Shown here one piece after another: positions 39,073 to 46,009 of a DNA stretch of 50,911 nt. The DNA comes from an uncultured Prevotellaceae bacterium (GTDB lineage Bacteria; Bacteroidota; Bacteroidia; Bacteroidales; Muribaculaceae): the NCBI GenBank assembly GCA_937916085.1, contig CALGGO010000096.1, positions 1 through 50,911 on the forward strand. Direction: 5' to 3'. The notes under the pieces are model-generated. The model had not been told where the DNA came from and did not search any database. It worked only from the letters and a program-made list of their open reading frames with translations. The position numbers and the translations under genes were made by a program. Within the stretch, counting starts at the first letter, position 1; every line of letters starts with the position of its first letter.

Positions 39073-40530
39073 CTATTTATGCCCTAACAGTTTTATTGCC
39101 AGCTGGTGGTCGGGGGTGGCGGTTTGGGTGTCGGTGTCTACTTGGTTGATGTCTTCGAGGGCGCTGCGCAGGGTGGGCTCCACGCGGGGCATAAGGTTGG
39201 CGAGCAGAAAATCGGCAACGCTCTCGCCTCCGTCGCCGAATATTTCGGTCATCATCTGCTGCACACCTTGCTTGATGGCTTCGACAATGGCTGGCGCTTG
39301 AGCGGGGTCTTCTCCGCCGCGCGTCACCGCCATCATGCTCTGTGTGAGCGGTTCGCGCAGGTGCTTGGTGATTAAGCCCGACACGTCTCTCGCGTCGCGA
39401 GGCAGTCGTGAGGTGTCGATGCCTTGCTCGGCGAGCAATGGCTCATATTGCTTGAGTCTGCTTTCCATGCGCGGCCATAGTCGTCGCGATATCATGCTCG
39501 CCAGTGCAGGAGCGCTGTTCTCGATCTTGGCGCGGCCCTTGTCGAGAGTCTTCTCGTCAATGCCGTCAAAGAAGCGCGTCTCGATGGTCATGGTGGTGAG
39601 CGATGGGTCGATGGTGGCAGTGCGCAAAGGCATGGGATAGGTCGTTGCCGAGCCTGTTGAAACGTCGGTAATGTCATCAACGGTGGCAGCATCGGTAATG
39701 TGCAGGTGACCGGTGAAGACTACCTTCACTCCACCCTCACGCAGCACCTGTGCCATCTCTCCGTGATTGGCAACGATGTAATTGGGCAGCAGTTTAGCCT
39801 CGCCGTCAATATGCTCCACAAGGTGGTGATGCATCATGGCTATCACACGTTTGCCGCCCTGCTGTGCCTCGGCGAGCTGCCGCTTTATCCACTCCAGCGT
39901 TTCGGACCTCACCGCTCCGTCGGTGTGATAAGTCACCTGAGAGTCACCGCTTTGGGCATAGATGTTGCTGTCGATGCACAGCAGCACAATGCCAGGGATA
40001 GGCTCGCAGGTGTAGCTCAGCGAGTTAGGGTCGCGCTGCGAGTCCTTGCCGTAACCAAAGTGGGAATATATCGCGGCAAACTCCTCGCTCGTGACATTGG
40101 CTGCCTCGGCAGACTTATCGCCAATGTAACTTTTGCTGTAAGGGCACATCACGTCGTGGTTGCCGGGGATGACAAGGGTGCGCACTCCGGCCTTCTCCAG
40201 TCGCAGCAGATGCTTTGCCAGTCGCTCATGGCTAGCACGCTCGCCGTTGAAGGTGAGGTCGCCACTGATAAGCAGCAGTTGCGGCCTATTCTCGATGATG
40301 TCATCCACCAAGCGCTGCATGATAAGGTCGCTGACCAGCACCAGTTTCATGTCGCCGGCATCGAGCTGCTGCGCAGCCTTGCCACTGTCGTAAAGCGACG
40401 GCGCCAGCAGGTGGATGTCGCTGATGACCATAATTTTATAGTTGTCATTACTCTGCATAGTTGTCAATGATTTGGCTTGTACCGCAACCGCAAGCAGCAA
40501 GCACCAAGTAGTAAGCAAAAAGTGTTTCAT
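39073..40530 (-). CDS. Secreted calcineurin-like metallophosphoesterase
   Basis: The start is set at the ATG at 40528-40530 (MKHFLLTTWCLLLAVAVQA), which gives a signal peptide and a purine-rich stretch upstream. The protein has 485 residues. Two-metal motifs are complete: SDIH (37-40), SGDLTFNGE (89-97), PGNHD (122-126), MMHHH and TGHLH. The C-terminal third is helical with no known fold. Substrates of such secreted enzymes include nucleotides, phospholipids and cell-wall phosphates; nothing here decides between them. An octamer array lies directly in its leader, and one copy of an interspersed element lies after its stop codon. Confidence 0.9.
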   Translation of the reverse strand: MKHFLLTTWCLLLAVAVQAKSLTTMQSNDNYKIMVISDIHLLAPSLYDSGKAAQQLDAGDMKLVLVSDLIMQRLVDDIIENRPQLLLISGDLTFNGERASHERLAKHLLRLEKAGVRTLVIPGNHDVMCPYSKSYIGDKSAEAANVTSEEFAAIYSHFGYGKDSQRDPNSLSYTCEPIPGIVLLCIDSNIYAQSGDSQVTYHTDGAVRSETLEWIKRQLAEAQQGGKRVIAMMHHHLVEHIDGEAKLLPNYIVANHGEMAQVLREGGVKVVFTGHLHITDAATVDDITDVSTGSATTYPMPLRTATIDPSLTTMTIETRFFDGIDEKTLDKGRAKIENSAPALASMISRRLWPRMESRLKQYEPLLAEQGIDTSRLPRDARDVSGLITKHLREPLTQSMMAVTRGGEDPAQAPAIVEAIKQGVQQMMTEIFGDGGESVADFLLANLMPRVEPTLRSALEDINQVDTDTQTATPDHQLAIKLLGHK

Positions 40531-40544
40531 ATCTTTCTTTAGAA

Positions 40545-40606
40545 AACAAGAGAACAAGAAAACGAGAGAACGAGAAAACGAGAGAACAAGAGAACGAGAA
40601 AACAGG
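40545..40606. repeat. Octamer array (AACAAGAG type, 7.5 units)
   Basis: Units AACAAGAG, AACAAGAA, AACGAGAG, AACGAGAA, AACGAGAG, AACAAGAG, AACGAGAA, AACAGG. It begins 14 nt before the start codon of the phosphoesterase gene. On the coding strand it reads as CTCTTGTT, the unit seen at 17007-17092. Confidence 0.9.
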
Positions 40607-40741
40607 TTCCATCATCCCTACTATTATAACGCAAAGAAGGGAAGAATGTTTCCTCCCCCTCTTTAAAATTCTATGAATAGCAGTGACTATTTCTGAATAT
40701 GAGAAATCTTAAAGGTTCTCGAAGAACAGGTATCTATTTTT

Positions 40742-41599
40742 CTATTTCTGATTCAAGAAATTCTGGATTATTGACTCAGTATTTTTGGGCAAATCGGTCT
40801 CTGCGATTTTAAATTTAGTGATTCCCATAGACTTAAACCATTCACCTATAGTTTCCTCTATTTTATTAAAGTCACCAATAGGGTCGGCATTGACCTCAAG
40901 CACAAGCACTTCAAGTCCCTCAACTTTTTTGCCTGTAGGTATTAAAGACATCTCTTTTGCAAGCGTTTGCTTTGTAATATAGTTCGCCTGATTGCCTTCA
41001 ATTTTGTTTCTATGCTCATCATAAATATAGCCATCGGTCAGAATAACAAGCACATTTCGGTATCCATTTTTAACACACATGTCTTTTGCTTTTGTATCAA
41101 AGAATCCCCAAATGTCACTGCCTATGAACTTGTGCTCACTGATAGAGTTGTCGTATATAGTCTGAAGTGACTTATTAAAGTTTGCGTTGAGATTTTGTGC
41201 CGCATTCATTTTTTCTTTAGTTTGTTTTTTATCGAATTGCCCGAAATCAACCTCCAGTGATTTAGAGAGTTGATTTATTTCATTGCTGTTAGGAGCTGGA
41301 TAGAAAAAAACCTTAATACGATCTTTCGCATATTTAATATTCTTCTTCCACAATTTATTATTTAGTTCTCGTGTGATAAAACCAACAATAGCAGTATCTT
41401 TACTGGCCTGTAAACCATCCCGTTCTTTCACAATTCGGTCGCTTAGGTCAATATATATCGATAAGTTCAATGGCAAATTAGTAGAATTAACGCTAGTAGA
41501 ATCTTTTTTAGAACACGAGGAACAAGAACCATTTAACTCTGTGCAAATAAAAGCAAGAGCAATAGTTAAAAGAAATGATGAGAATAATTTAGTTTTCAT
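40742..41599 (-). CDS. Second VWA-like lipoprotein
   Basis: The protein has 285 residues. A signal peptide is followed by a Cys-rich junction (GSCSSCSKKD, likely lipid site Cys26 or Cys29). A VWA-like metal site is seen as DLSDR at 51-55 in place of DxSxS and TDG at 188-190 in VILTDGYIYDE. The fifth position of the first motif is Arg, so metal binding may differ from a classic VWA. It is the last gene of a three-gene AT-rich operon, 10 nt after the membrane protein, and only 4-12 kb from the tubulin-like operon with its own VWA lipoprotein. A joint role is inference. Confidence 0.78.
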   Translation of the reverse strand: MKTKLFSSFLLTIALAFICTELNGSCSSCSKKDSTSVNSTNLPLNLSIYIDLSDRIVKERDGLQASKDTAIVGFITRELNNKLWKKNIKYAKDRIKVFFYPAPNSNEINQLSKSLEVDFGQFDKKQTKEKMNAAQNLNANFNKSLQTIYDNSISEHKFIGSDIWGFFDTKAKDMCVKNGYRNVLVILTDGYIYDEHRNKIEGNQANYITKQTLAKEMSLIPTGKKVEGLEVLVLEVNADPIGDFNKIEETIGEWFKSMGITKFKIAETDLPKNTESIIQNFLNQK

Positions 41600-41609
41600 A
41601 ATAGTGTAT

Positions 41610-42797
41610 TTAGTTTAATGTGTTAATGACACTGTTTAATTGGTCTCTTGCATTATCCAAGGCTGACTGTGGACTACTTATGAGTGCCATATATCCAATC
41701 CATCCTTGGAAGAAATTGTTGAGTTCTTGCTTAATTGCATTTATGTCATATAATACACCTACAGCAAGCTTTGCTCTAAGATTAGTAATTGTGTTTTGCA
41801 GTTGGTTGATTGCATTATTATTCTCACTAATTTCCTGTTGTTTAGAATGAATGGCATCCTCTGAATCTTTTATCTCTTTCTCAAGTCTTTTTATGGTTAC
41901 CTTGCCCTCAGTCATCTCACTAAAAGCATCCATAGTGAAGTCAAACAGCAACCCCCATATGACATAGGCGATAAACCCTGCAAATATTATTATCCAAAAG
42001 TTGGGACTTTCAAATGCCATGCTCATAGTGTAATTGGGTGCTTCGGGCGTGGGGATATACATTTTTTCTGAAATCTCAAACGCCAGTAAGGCATCGAAAA
42101 TGAAGGTTATTACATAGAGTGCTGTAGTTTTTAAATATTTCTCAGCACCTTGTTTTTTGGCATACTGATGAACAAGAAATCCTAGTCCAAGGAATATCAT
42201 TGGCATAAGCAGAATAAGCAGAAACTGCTCAATTGAGGTTGATATGGCATCATTGAATGCTTGCGGATAGAATATTGCGCTGCCCACATCCATAGTGTCA
42301 TCGGTTCTGAAAAATGCGGAATAACTTGCCGAACTATAGAAAATAAACAGATAAATAGCAAGAAAAACACACAATATCGCTCCTAGCCAAAAATAGATTT
42401 TTGCCATAGGGCGTTTTTTGTTGCCTTCATTTATCTCACTGATTTCATTCCTTTTCTCATTAATGGATCTTCTCAATTCATCGATTGACGCATTGTGTCG
42501 TTCTATCTTTGCGTTCTCGCGCTCAATATTATTTTGATTGGTGTCAATCTCGGCTTGTATGTTTGCCTTATAGCGTTGTTGTTCTGTCTCATCGCCAGCT
42601 TGCTCTTGTTTAATGATCAACACCACAGAGTTAAGAGCGGGGGTAAGCGCAACTTGTTGTGCATTGGTTTGACCGGCCCAACGAGTTCCCCATTGTTGAT
42701 AAGTTTCACCTTGTCCTCTGACATTAAGTTTGTAACTTTCGTCAGAAGCGACCTGCTGTGGTGCTTGTTTAGTCTTAAAAAGTTCCTTTAGTTTCAT
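41610..42797 (-). CDS. Coiled-coil multi-pass membrane protein
   Basis: The protein has 395 residues. An N-terminal soluble part carries a coiled coil at about 80-125 (NNIERENAKIERHNASIDEL). Four or so membrane helices follow at about 132-150, 190-212, 225-245 and 270-290. A second coiled coil lies at about 300-345 (KRLEKEIKDSEDAIHSKQQE) and a short tail ends the chain. There is no signal peptide; both coiled coils would be cytoplasmic. The layout suits a membrane platform that gathers cytoplasmic partners, such as the TerB-like protein encoded 12 nt upstream. The family is not recognised. Confidence 0.72.
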   Translation of the reverse strand: MKLKELFKTKQAPQQVASDESYKLNVRGQGETYQQWGTRWAGQTNAQQVALTPALNSVVLIIKQEQAGDETEQQRYKANIQAEIDTNQNNIERENAKIERHNASIDELRRSINEKRNEISEINEGNKKRPMAKIYFWLGAILCVFLAIYLFIFYSSASYSAFFRTDDTMDVGSAIFYPQAFNDAISTSIEQFLLILLMPMIFLGLGFLVHQYAKKQGAEKYLKTTALYVITFIFDALLAFEISEKMYIPTPEAPNYTMSMAFESPNFWIIIFAGFIAYVIWGLLFDFTMDAFSEMTEGKVTIKRLEKEIKDSEDAIHSKQQEISENNNAINQLQNTITNLRAKLAVGVLYDINAIKQELNNFFQGWIGYMALISSPQSALDNARDQLNSVINTLN

Positions 42798-42809
42798 TGC
42801 TTTTTGTTT

Positions 42810-43214
42810 TTAGTCGTTGTTGATTTCATTAATAATATCTTCAACTGCCACATTTTCTTTAGCTTTGCTGATGAGATAATCTACAATCCCATCAAGATTT
42901 TCTTCCTCAAAGTTAAAACGTTTTGCAGTTTCCTTAAGCAGTTCCCTTTCCTCTGGATCTATCACTTCATTAGCCCATGCTATTTGAGCCATAATGTAGA
43001 GAAATCTTACTTTGTCCTCAATGCTGTCAGGATTATAAAGCTCAATTCCTTTGTTGTTGACTATGGCATCATTGATTTCATCGTTGGTAATGCCATAGTC
43101 GCGACCTAATTCATATAAGATCGCCATCTCTCTGGGGTCAGTTTCTCCATCGGCAACAACCATCTTGTAAAGTCCCAAAAACAGTTGTTTAAAACTTTCA
43201 TTGATATTACTCAT
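42810..43214 (-). CDS. TerB-like protein
   Basis: The protein has 134 residues, all helical in look. Two acidic helices with the pattern VVADGETDPREMAILYEL (21-38) and ANEVIDPEERELLKE (80-94) match the repeated TerB fold, in which such acidic clusters bind metal. TerB is known from tellurite-resistance operons, but no TerC, TerD or TerZ genes are here. TerB-like domains also join membrane and stress systems with VWA proteins, as seems to be the case here. It is the first gene of the three-gene operon. Upstream only a degenerate -7 box is visible. Confidence 0.78.
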   Translation of the reverse strand: MSNINESFKQLFLGLYKMVVADGETDPREMAILYELGRDYGITNDEINDAIVNNKGIELYNPDSIEDKVRFLYIMAQIAWANEVIDPEERELLKETAKRFNFEEENLDGIVDYLISKAKENVAVEDIINEINND

Positions 43215-43246
43215 AATTAAAATTTTTTACTTGGTACACGCAAAAA

Positions 43247-43435
43247 TTACTGAGGTGCGAGCTTGCACTTGTTATTCTCAGGCATCGCCAAACGCCCCAT
43301 TACCACAAGTGTGCCCACACCTCTTAGAAAGGTGCGAGCATCGGCCTTGTTGCTGTTGGTAATGTTCTGCTTGAAATTGGCGATTTTAGAGAAATCCAAC
43401 AAGAAAGCTAATGCTTCAATAATCGTGTTATGTAC
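43247..43435 (-). pseudogene. Remnant of a gene, C-terminal 62 codons
   Basis: On the minus strand an open frame of 62 codons ends in TAA at 43247-43249. It has protein-like composition (FLLDFSKIANFKQNI, then ADARTFLRGVGTLVVMG) and codon use like the GC-richer genes here, but has no ATG or GTG near its front and opens straight after a TAG. A TTG could start a 50-residue version. It looks like the tail of a lost gene. The plus-strand reading over the same bases is less protein-like. The family is not recognised. The rest of 43215-43552 is AT-rich without a gene. Confidence 0.4.
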
Positions 43436-43552
43436 CTATGTTATTAAAATGTCTGTTTCTTATGCTATAAGTGTATGACGTTAGTAGATTTTATCTTTAG
43501 GTCACAAAGTTACAAAAAACTTTTGAACAATAATGCAAACAAGATGTATTTT

Positions 43553-44839
43553 TTAAAAAAGAGCAATAACGTTGATTGCATAGAGAGGTATGTTTTCCAT
43601 CCAGTCTTGTTGGCGGTAGTCGCTCATAGATAGTCTGATGCCGTGGAGCCCTGTATTCTTTTCGACAAAAAATCTCAGGCTTTTGGATTTTAGGTTTTCC
43701 TCTGCTTTCACTTCTATGGGAACAATCTTGTCGTCAATCTGTATCAGGAAATCTATTTCCCCCCGTGAATTATCGGCCGACCAATAGAACAGGAAATCGA
43801 CAAATGTCTCTAGATGCTGTGCGACAAATTGTTCGGTTAAAGCCCCTTTGTAGGTGGTTAGGAGCTCGTTTCCTGTCACTAATGTCTCAGGTTGAACCTT
43901 ATTCATTGCTGAGAGCAGCCCCACATCAACAGCAAACAATTTAAAAGCCGTGATGTCTTCAAAAGCGTTAAGCGGCAATCCACACGCCTTTGCGCGATTG
44001 ACCTTTATGACCAATCCCGCATCTACCAACCATTGCAGAGCGAGTTCAAAGTCCTTGGCTCGGCTGCCATGCTTCACTGCCCCGTAGATGAACTTTTTGT
44101 TTTCGCGCGACAACTGTGATGGCAGCGAGTTCCACACCATGCGAATGCGTGGCACCACATCTGCTGGAGCATGTTTGGCGAAGTTGCTGTCGTAGGACAC
44201 AAGAATGTTGTTTTGGATGCGTCTCACTTCGTCATAGTCACGGTTCTCGACAAAAGCCAACACCGCCTCGGGCATACCACCGACATAATAATAGGTCTTG
44301 AGGTCACGAATCAGCATATCGCTAACAGTCTGAAGAACCGTCCAGTTACGTTTCCTTATTGTTTCAGCGATTTTTTCTTTCCCCATAGCCATCAAAAATT
44401 CCTCAAATGTCATGGGATAGAGATTCATATAATCGACTTTTCCCACAGGAATGCTCTCGTCGGATGACAATCCAAGCATCGAGTCGGCAACAATGATGTG
44501 CATCTCTGGAGCTTTCTCATAGAAATATTTTAACGAAGTGACACCGCGACGTGCCGATTGTATCTCGTCAAAAATCAGCAGTGTATCTTTGTCGATTGAC
44601 ACATGAAAACGCAGCTCTAGAGACTCAATGATGCGGCTGATGTCGAAGTTGTGCTCAAACACATGCTGCAGGGCTTCCTCATCCTCAAAGTTGATATATA
44701 CATACTTTTCGTAACAAGTGGCGGCAAACTCTTTCATGAGCCATGTTTTGCCCACCTGCCTCGCTCCGCGCAATATTAATGGTTTGCGGTTTTTGCGAGC
44801 TTTCCATTGCTTCAGTTCTTCTATTGCTTTACGATACAT
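43553..44839 (-). CDS. AAA ATPase with DUF4143 (nuclease-like C-terminus)
   Basis: The start is set at the ATG at 44837-44839 (MYRKAIEELKQW), since a consensus promoter lies at 44859-44891, inside the longer reading. The protein has 428 residues. Walker A is GARQVGKT (25-32), Walker B is LLIFDEIQ near 87-94. The C-terminal DUF4143 part ends with GEIDFLIQIDDKIVPIEVKAEE, split as D-x(8-10)-ExK, the PD-(D/E)XK nuclease-like core usual in this family. These ATPases are common in Bacteroidetes and archaea; their work is unknown, with defence, addiction and DNA-related roles proposed. It is cytoplasmic and monocistronic. Confidence 0.9.
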   Translation of the reverse strand: MYRKAIEELKQWKARKNRKPLILRGARQVGKTWLMKEFAATCYEKYVYINFEDEEALQHVFEHNFDISRIIESLELRFHVSIDKDTLLIFDEIQSARRGVTSLKYFYEKAPEMHIIVADSMLGLSSDESIPVGKVDYMNLYPMTFEEFLMAMGKEKIAETIRKRNWTVLQTVSDMLIRDLKTYYYVGGMPEAVLAFVENRDYDEVRRIQNNILVSYDSNFAKHAPADVVPRIRMVWNSLPSQLSRENKKFIYGAVKHGSRAKDFELALQWLVDAGLVIKVNRAKACGLPLNAFEDITAFKLFAVDVGLLSAMNKVQPETLVTGNELLTTYKGALTEQFVAQHLETFVDFLFYWSADNSRGEIDFLIQIDDKIVPIEVKAEENLKSKSLRFFVEKNTGLHGIRLSMSDYRQQDWMENIPLYAINVIALF

Positions 44840-44858
44840 ATTTGTGATTATTTTGGTT

Positions 44859-44891
44859 GCAAAAATAGGGGAAAAAAACAAGTTGCACAAA
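44859..44891 (-). promoter_or_regulatory. Promoter of the AAA/DUF4143 gene
   Basis: On the minus strand TTTG (44888-44891) and TATTTTTGC (44859-44867) are 20 nt apart, a consensus match 20 nt before the start codon. The tandem palindromes begin 4 nt upstream of the -33 box. Confidence 0.8.
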
Positions 44892-44895
44892 AAAT

Positions 44896-45008
44896 ACGTC
44901 ATTAAAAATGTGTTTTTTACAATTTTTCGTCCTTAAAAATGTATTATTTCGCATTTTTACGTCCTTAAAAATGTATTTTTGCACACTTTTACGTCCTTAA
45001 AATCGCTG
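44896..45008. repeat. 32-nt tandem repeat with palindromic core, 3.5 units
   Basis: Units start ACGTCCTTAAAAATGTATT (with changes) at 44896, 44927, 44959 and 44991. The junction between units forms the inverted repeat CATTTTTA-CGTCCT-TAAAAATG, perfect in the third copy and degraded in the others. A period of 32 nt is three helical turns, so bound proteins would sit on one face of the DNA. Confidence 0.85.
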
Positions 45009-45081
45009 TTTTGTCAAACAATTGCAAACAAAAATGCGATTAAGCGAGAAAGACTATCAAACAAAAAGAGAGTTCAAATCA

Positions 45082-45139
45082 AACAAAGATAACAAAACTT
45101 AACAAAAATAACAAAAAGGTATTATTTGTTGTCTTTGTT
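45082..45139. repeat. AT-rich inverted repeat
   Basis: AACAAAGATAACAAA (45082-45096) and TTTGTTGTCTTTGTT (45125-45139) match in 14 of 15 positions as an inverted repeat. It lies between the divergent AAA gene and the small secreted protein. Beyond the repeats and promoters, 44840-45314 shows nothing else. Confidence 0.6.
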
Positions 45140-45246
45140 TTTATTTGTTGTCATTGTTTGAAAAATAAGTTTAATTGGCTGCTTGTTTGAAACAGTTAGC
45201 TGGCTCTGTAGTAAGCCAAGTCGTTTACTTGTCATTTCGCTGGTTT

Positions 45247-45278
45247 TTTGATTTTTGGAAAAAAGTTGTTATATTTGC
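45247..45278 (+). promoter_or_regulatory. Promoter of the small secreted protein gene
   Basis: TTTG (45247-45250) and TATATTTGC (45270-45278) are 19 nt apart. The ATG is 36 nt downstream. Confidence 0.8.
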
Positions 45279-45314
45279 AGCTGTAATTGTTTTTCCTGTA
45301 TAACCTAACTGATT

Positions 45315-45863
45315 ATGAAGTTATTTAAGATTACCATTTTAGTGATTGTGCTGGCTCTGCTGGGCAGCACGTTCACGGTAGAGGCAAAGAAAAAGCGCCG
45401 CACCACAACCAAGAAAGAGAAAACTATTAAGAACAAAAAATCTAGTAAGAGCATGGAGACTAAAGTTGAAAAAAGTGCTCTCGACATGGTGGAATATCAA
45501 CATCAGGGGATGATGATGCAACCCGTGGCAGAGGTGCGCCTGGAGCGAAAGAACGGAAAGGTAGTGCTTGCGACAAGGGGGACCACCACCGAGGAGAAAG
45601 AGTTTGTCCTCGATGACGGCGAGCAGCTCCTCAAGGAAGCGTTGGCAATAATCGAGGAGGAGAAGATGCTTGACTACGGCGTGAGCTATGAGCCCGAAAT
45701 ACAGCCTCTTGACGGCTACGCTTGGTCGTTCAGCGCACGACTGTCGGACGGCCGCTCGGTGTCAAGCCGTGGTCACAATGCAGAACCTGGCGGAGAGGGG
45801 TTGAGCAAGATTAGCAAATTGCTTTTCTCCCGCGCCCGAAAACTGCTGGGATGGGATGATTGA
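45315..45863 (+). CDS. Small secreted protein of unknown function
   Basis: The protein has 182 residues. A signal peptide (MKLFKITILVIVLALLGSTFTVEA) is followed by a very basic stretch (KKKRRTTTKKEKTIKNKK) and then a mixed alpha/beta part of about 125 residues (MQPVAEVRLERKNGKVVLATR). No catalytic motif is visible. The promoter and start are clear, and the gene ends before a strong terminator. Related small proteins with a basic run after the signal peptide occur in Bacteroidales, and the two Sel1 proteins at 1.8-4 kb have a similar junction. The function is unknown. Confidence 0.75.
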   Translation: MKLFKITILVIVLALLGSTFTVEAKKKRRTTTKKEKTIKNKKSSKSMETKVEKSALDMVEYQHQGMMMQPVAEVRLERKNGKVVLATRGTTTEEKEFVLDDGEQLLKEALAIIEEEKMLDYGVSYEPEIQPLDGYAWSFSARLSDGRSVSSRGHNAEPGGEGLSKISKLLFSRARKLLGWDD

Positions 45864-45870
45864 ATATTAT

Positions 45871-45933
45871 CAGTTGTCAGTTCACAGTTGTCAGTTGTCA
45901 GCACCCCTCTGTACTCTAAACTCTAAACTGAGC
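45871..45933. repeat. Heptamer array (CAGTTGT and ACTCTAA types)
   Basis: CAGTTGT, CAGTTCA, CAGTTGT, CAGTTGT, CAGCACC (45871-45905), then a short ACTCTAA pair near 45914-45928. Confidence 0.75.
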
Positions 45934-45950
45934 AACGCGCATTAAACAAA

Positions 45951-45983
45951 AAAGATGCTGTGCGGTTGTCGCACAGCATCTTT
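45951..45983. terminator. Bidirectional terminator
   Basis: A perfect 14-bp stem (AAAGATGCTGTGCG, 45951-45964, with 45970-45983) has a 5-nt loop, between convergent genes. Confidence 0.9.
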
Positions 45984-46009
45984 ATTATATTCAGCAATTT
46001 CAATTTGTG

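Noticed and set aside
42810..43214. Tellurite-resistance operon
   Set aside because: Only a TerB-like protein is present. No TerC, TerD, TerE or TerZ is nearby.
43263..43478. 71-residue plus-strand frame opposite the remnant
   Set aside because: It has no promoter, and the minus strand reading over the same bases is more protein-like and ends at a proper stop.
44896..45008. Possible CRISPR-like array
   Set aside because: Units follow each other with no variable spacers and the period is one unit of 32 nt. No cas gene is near.
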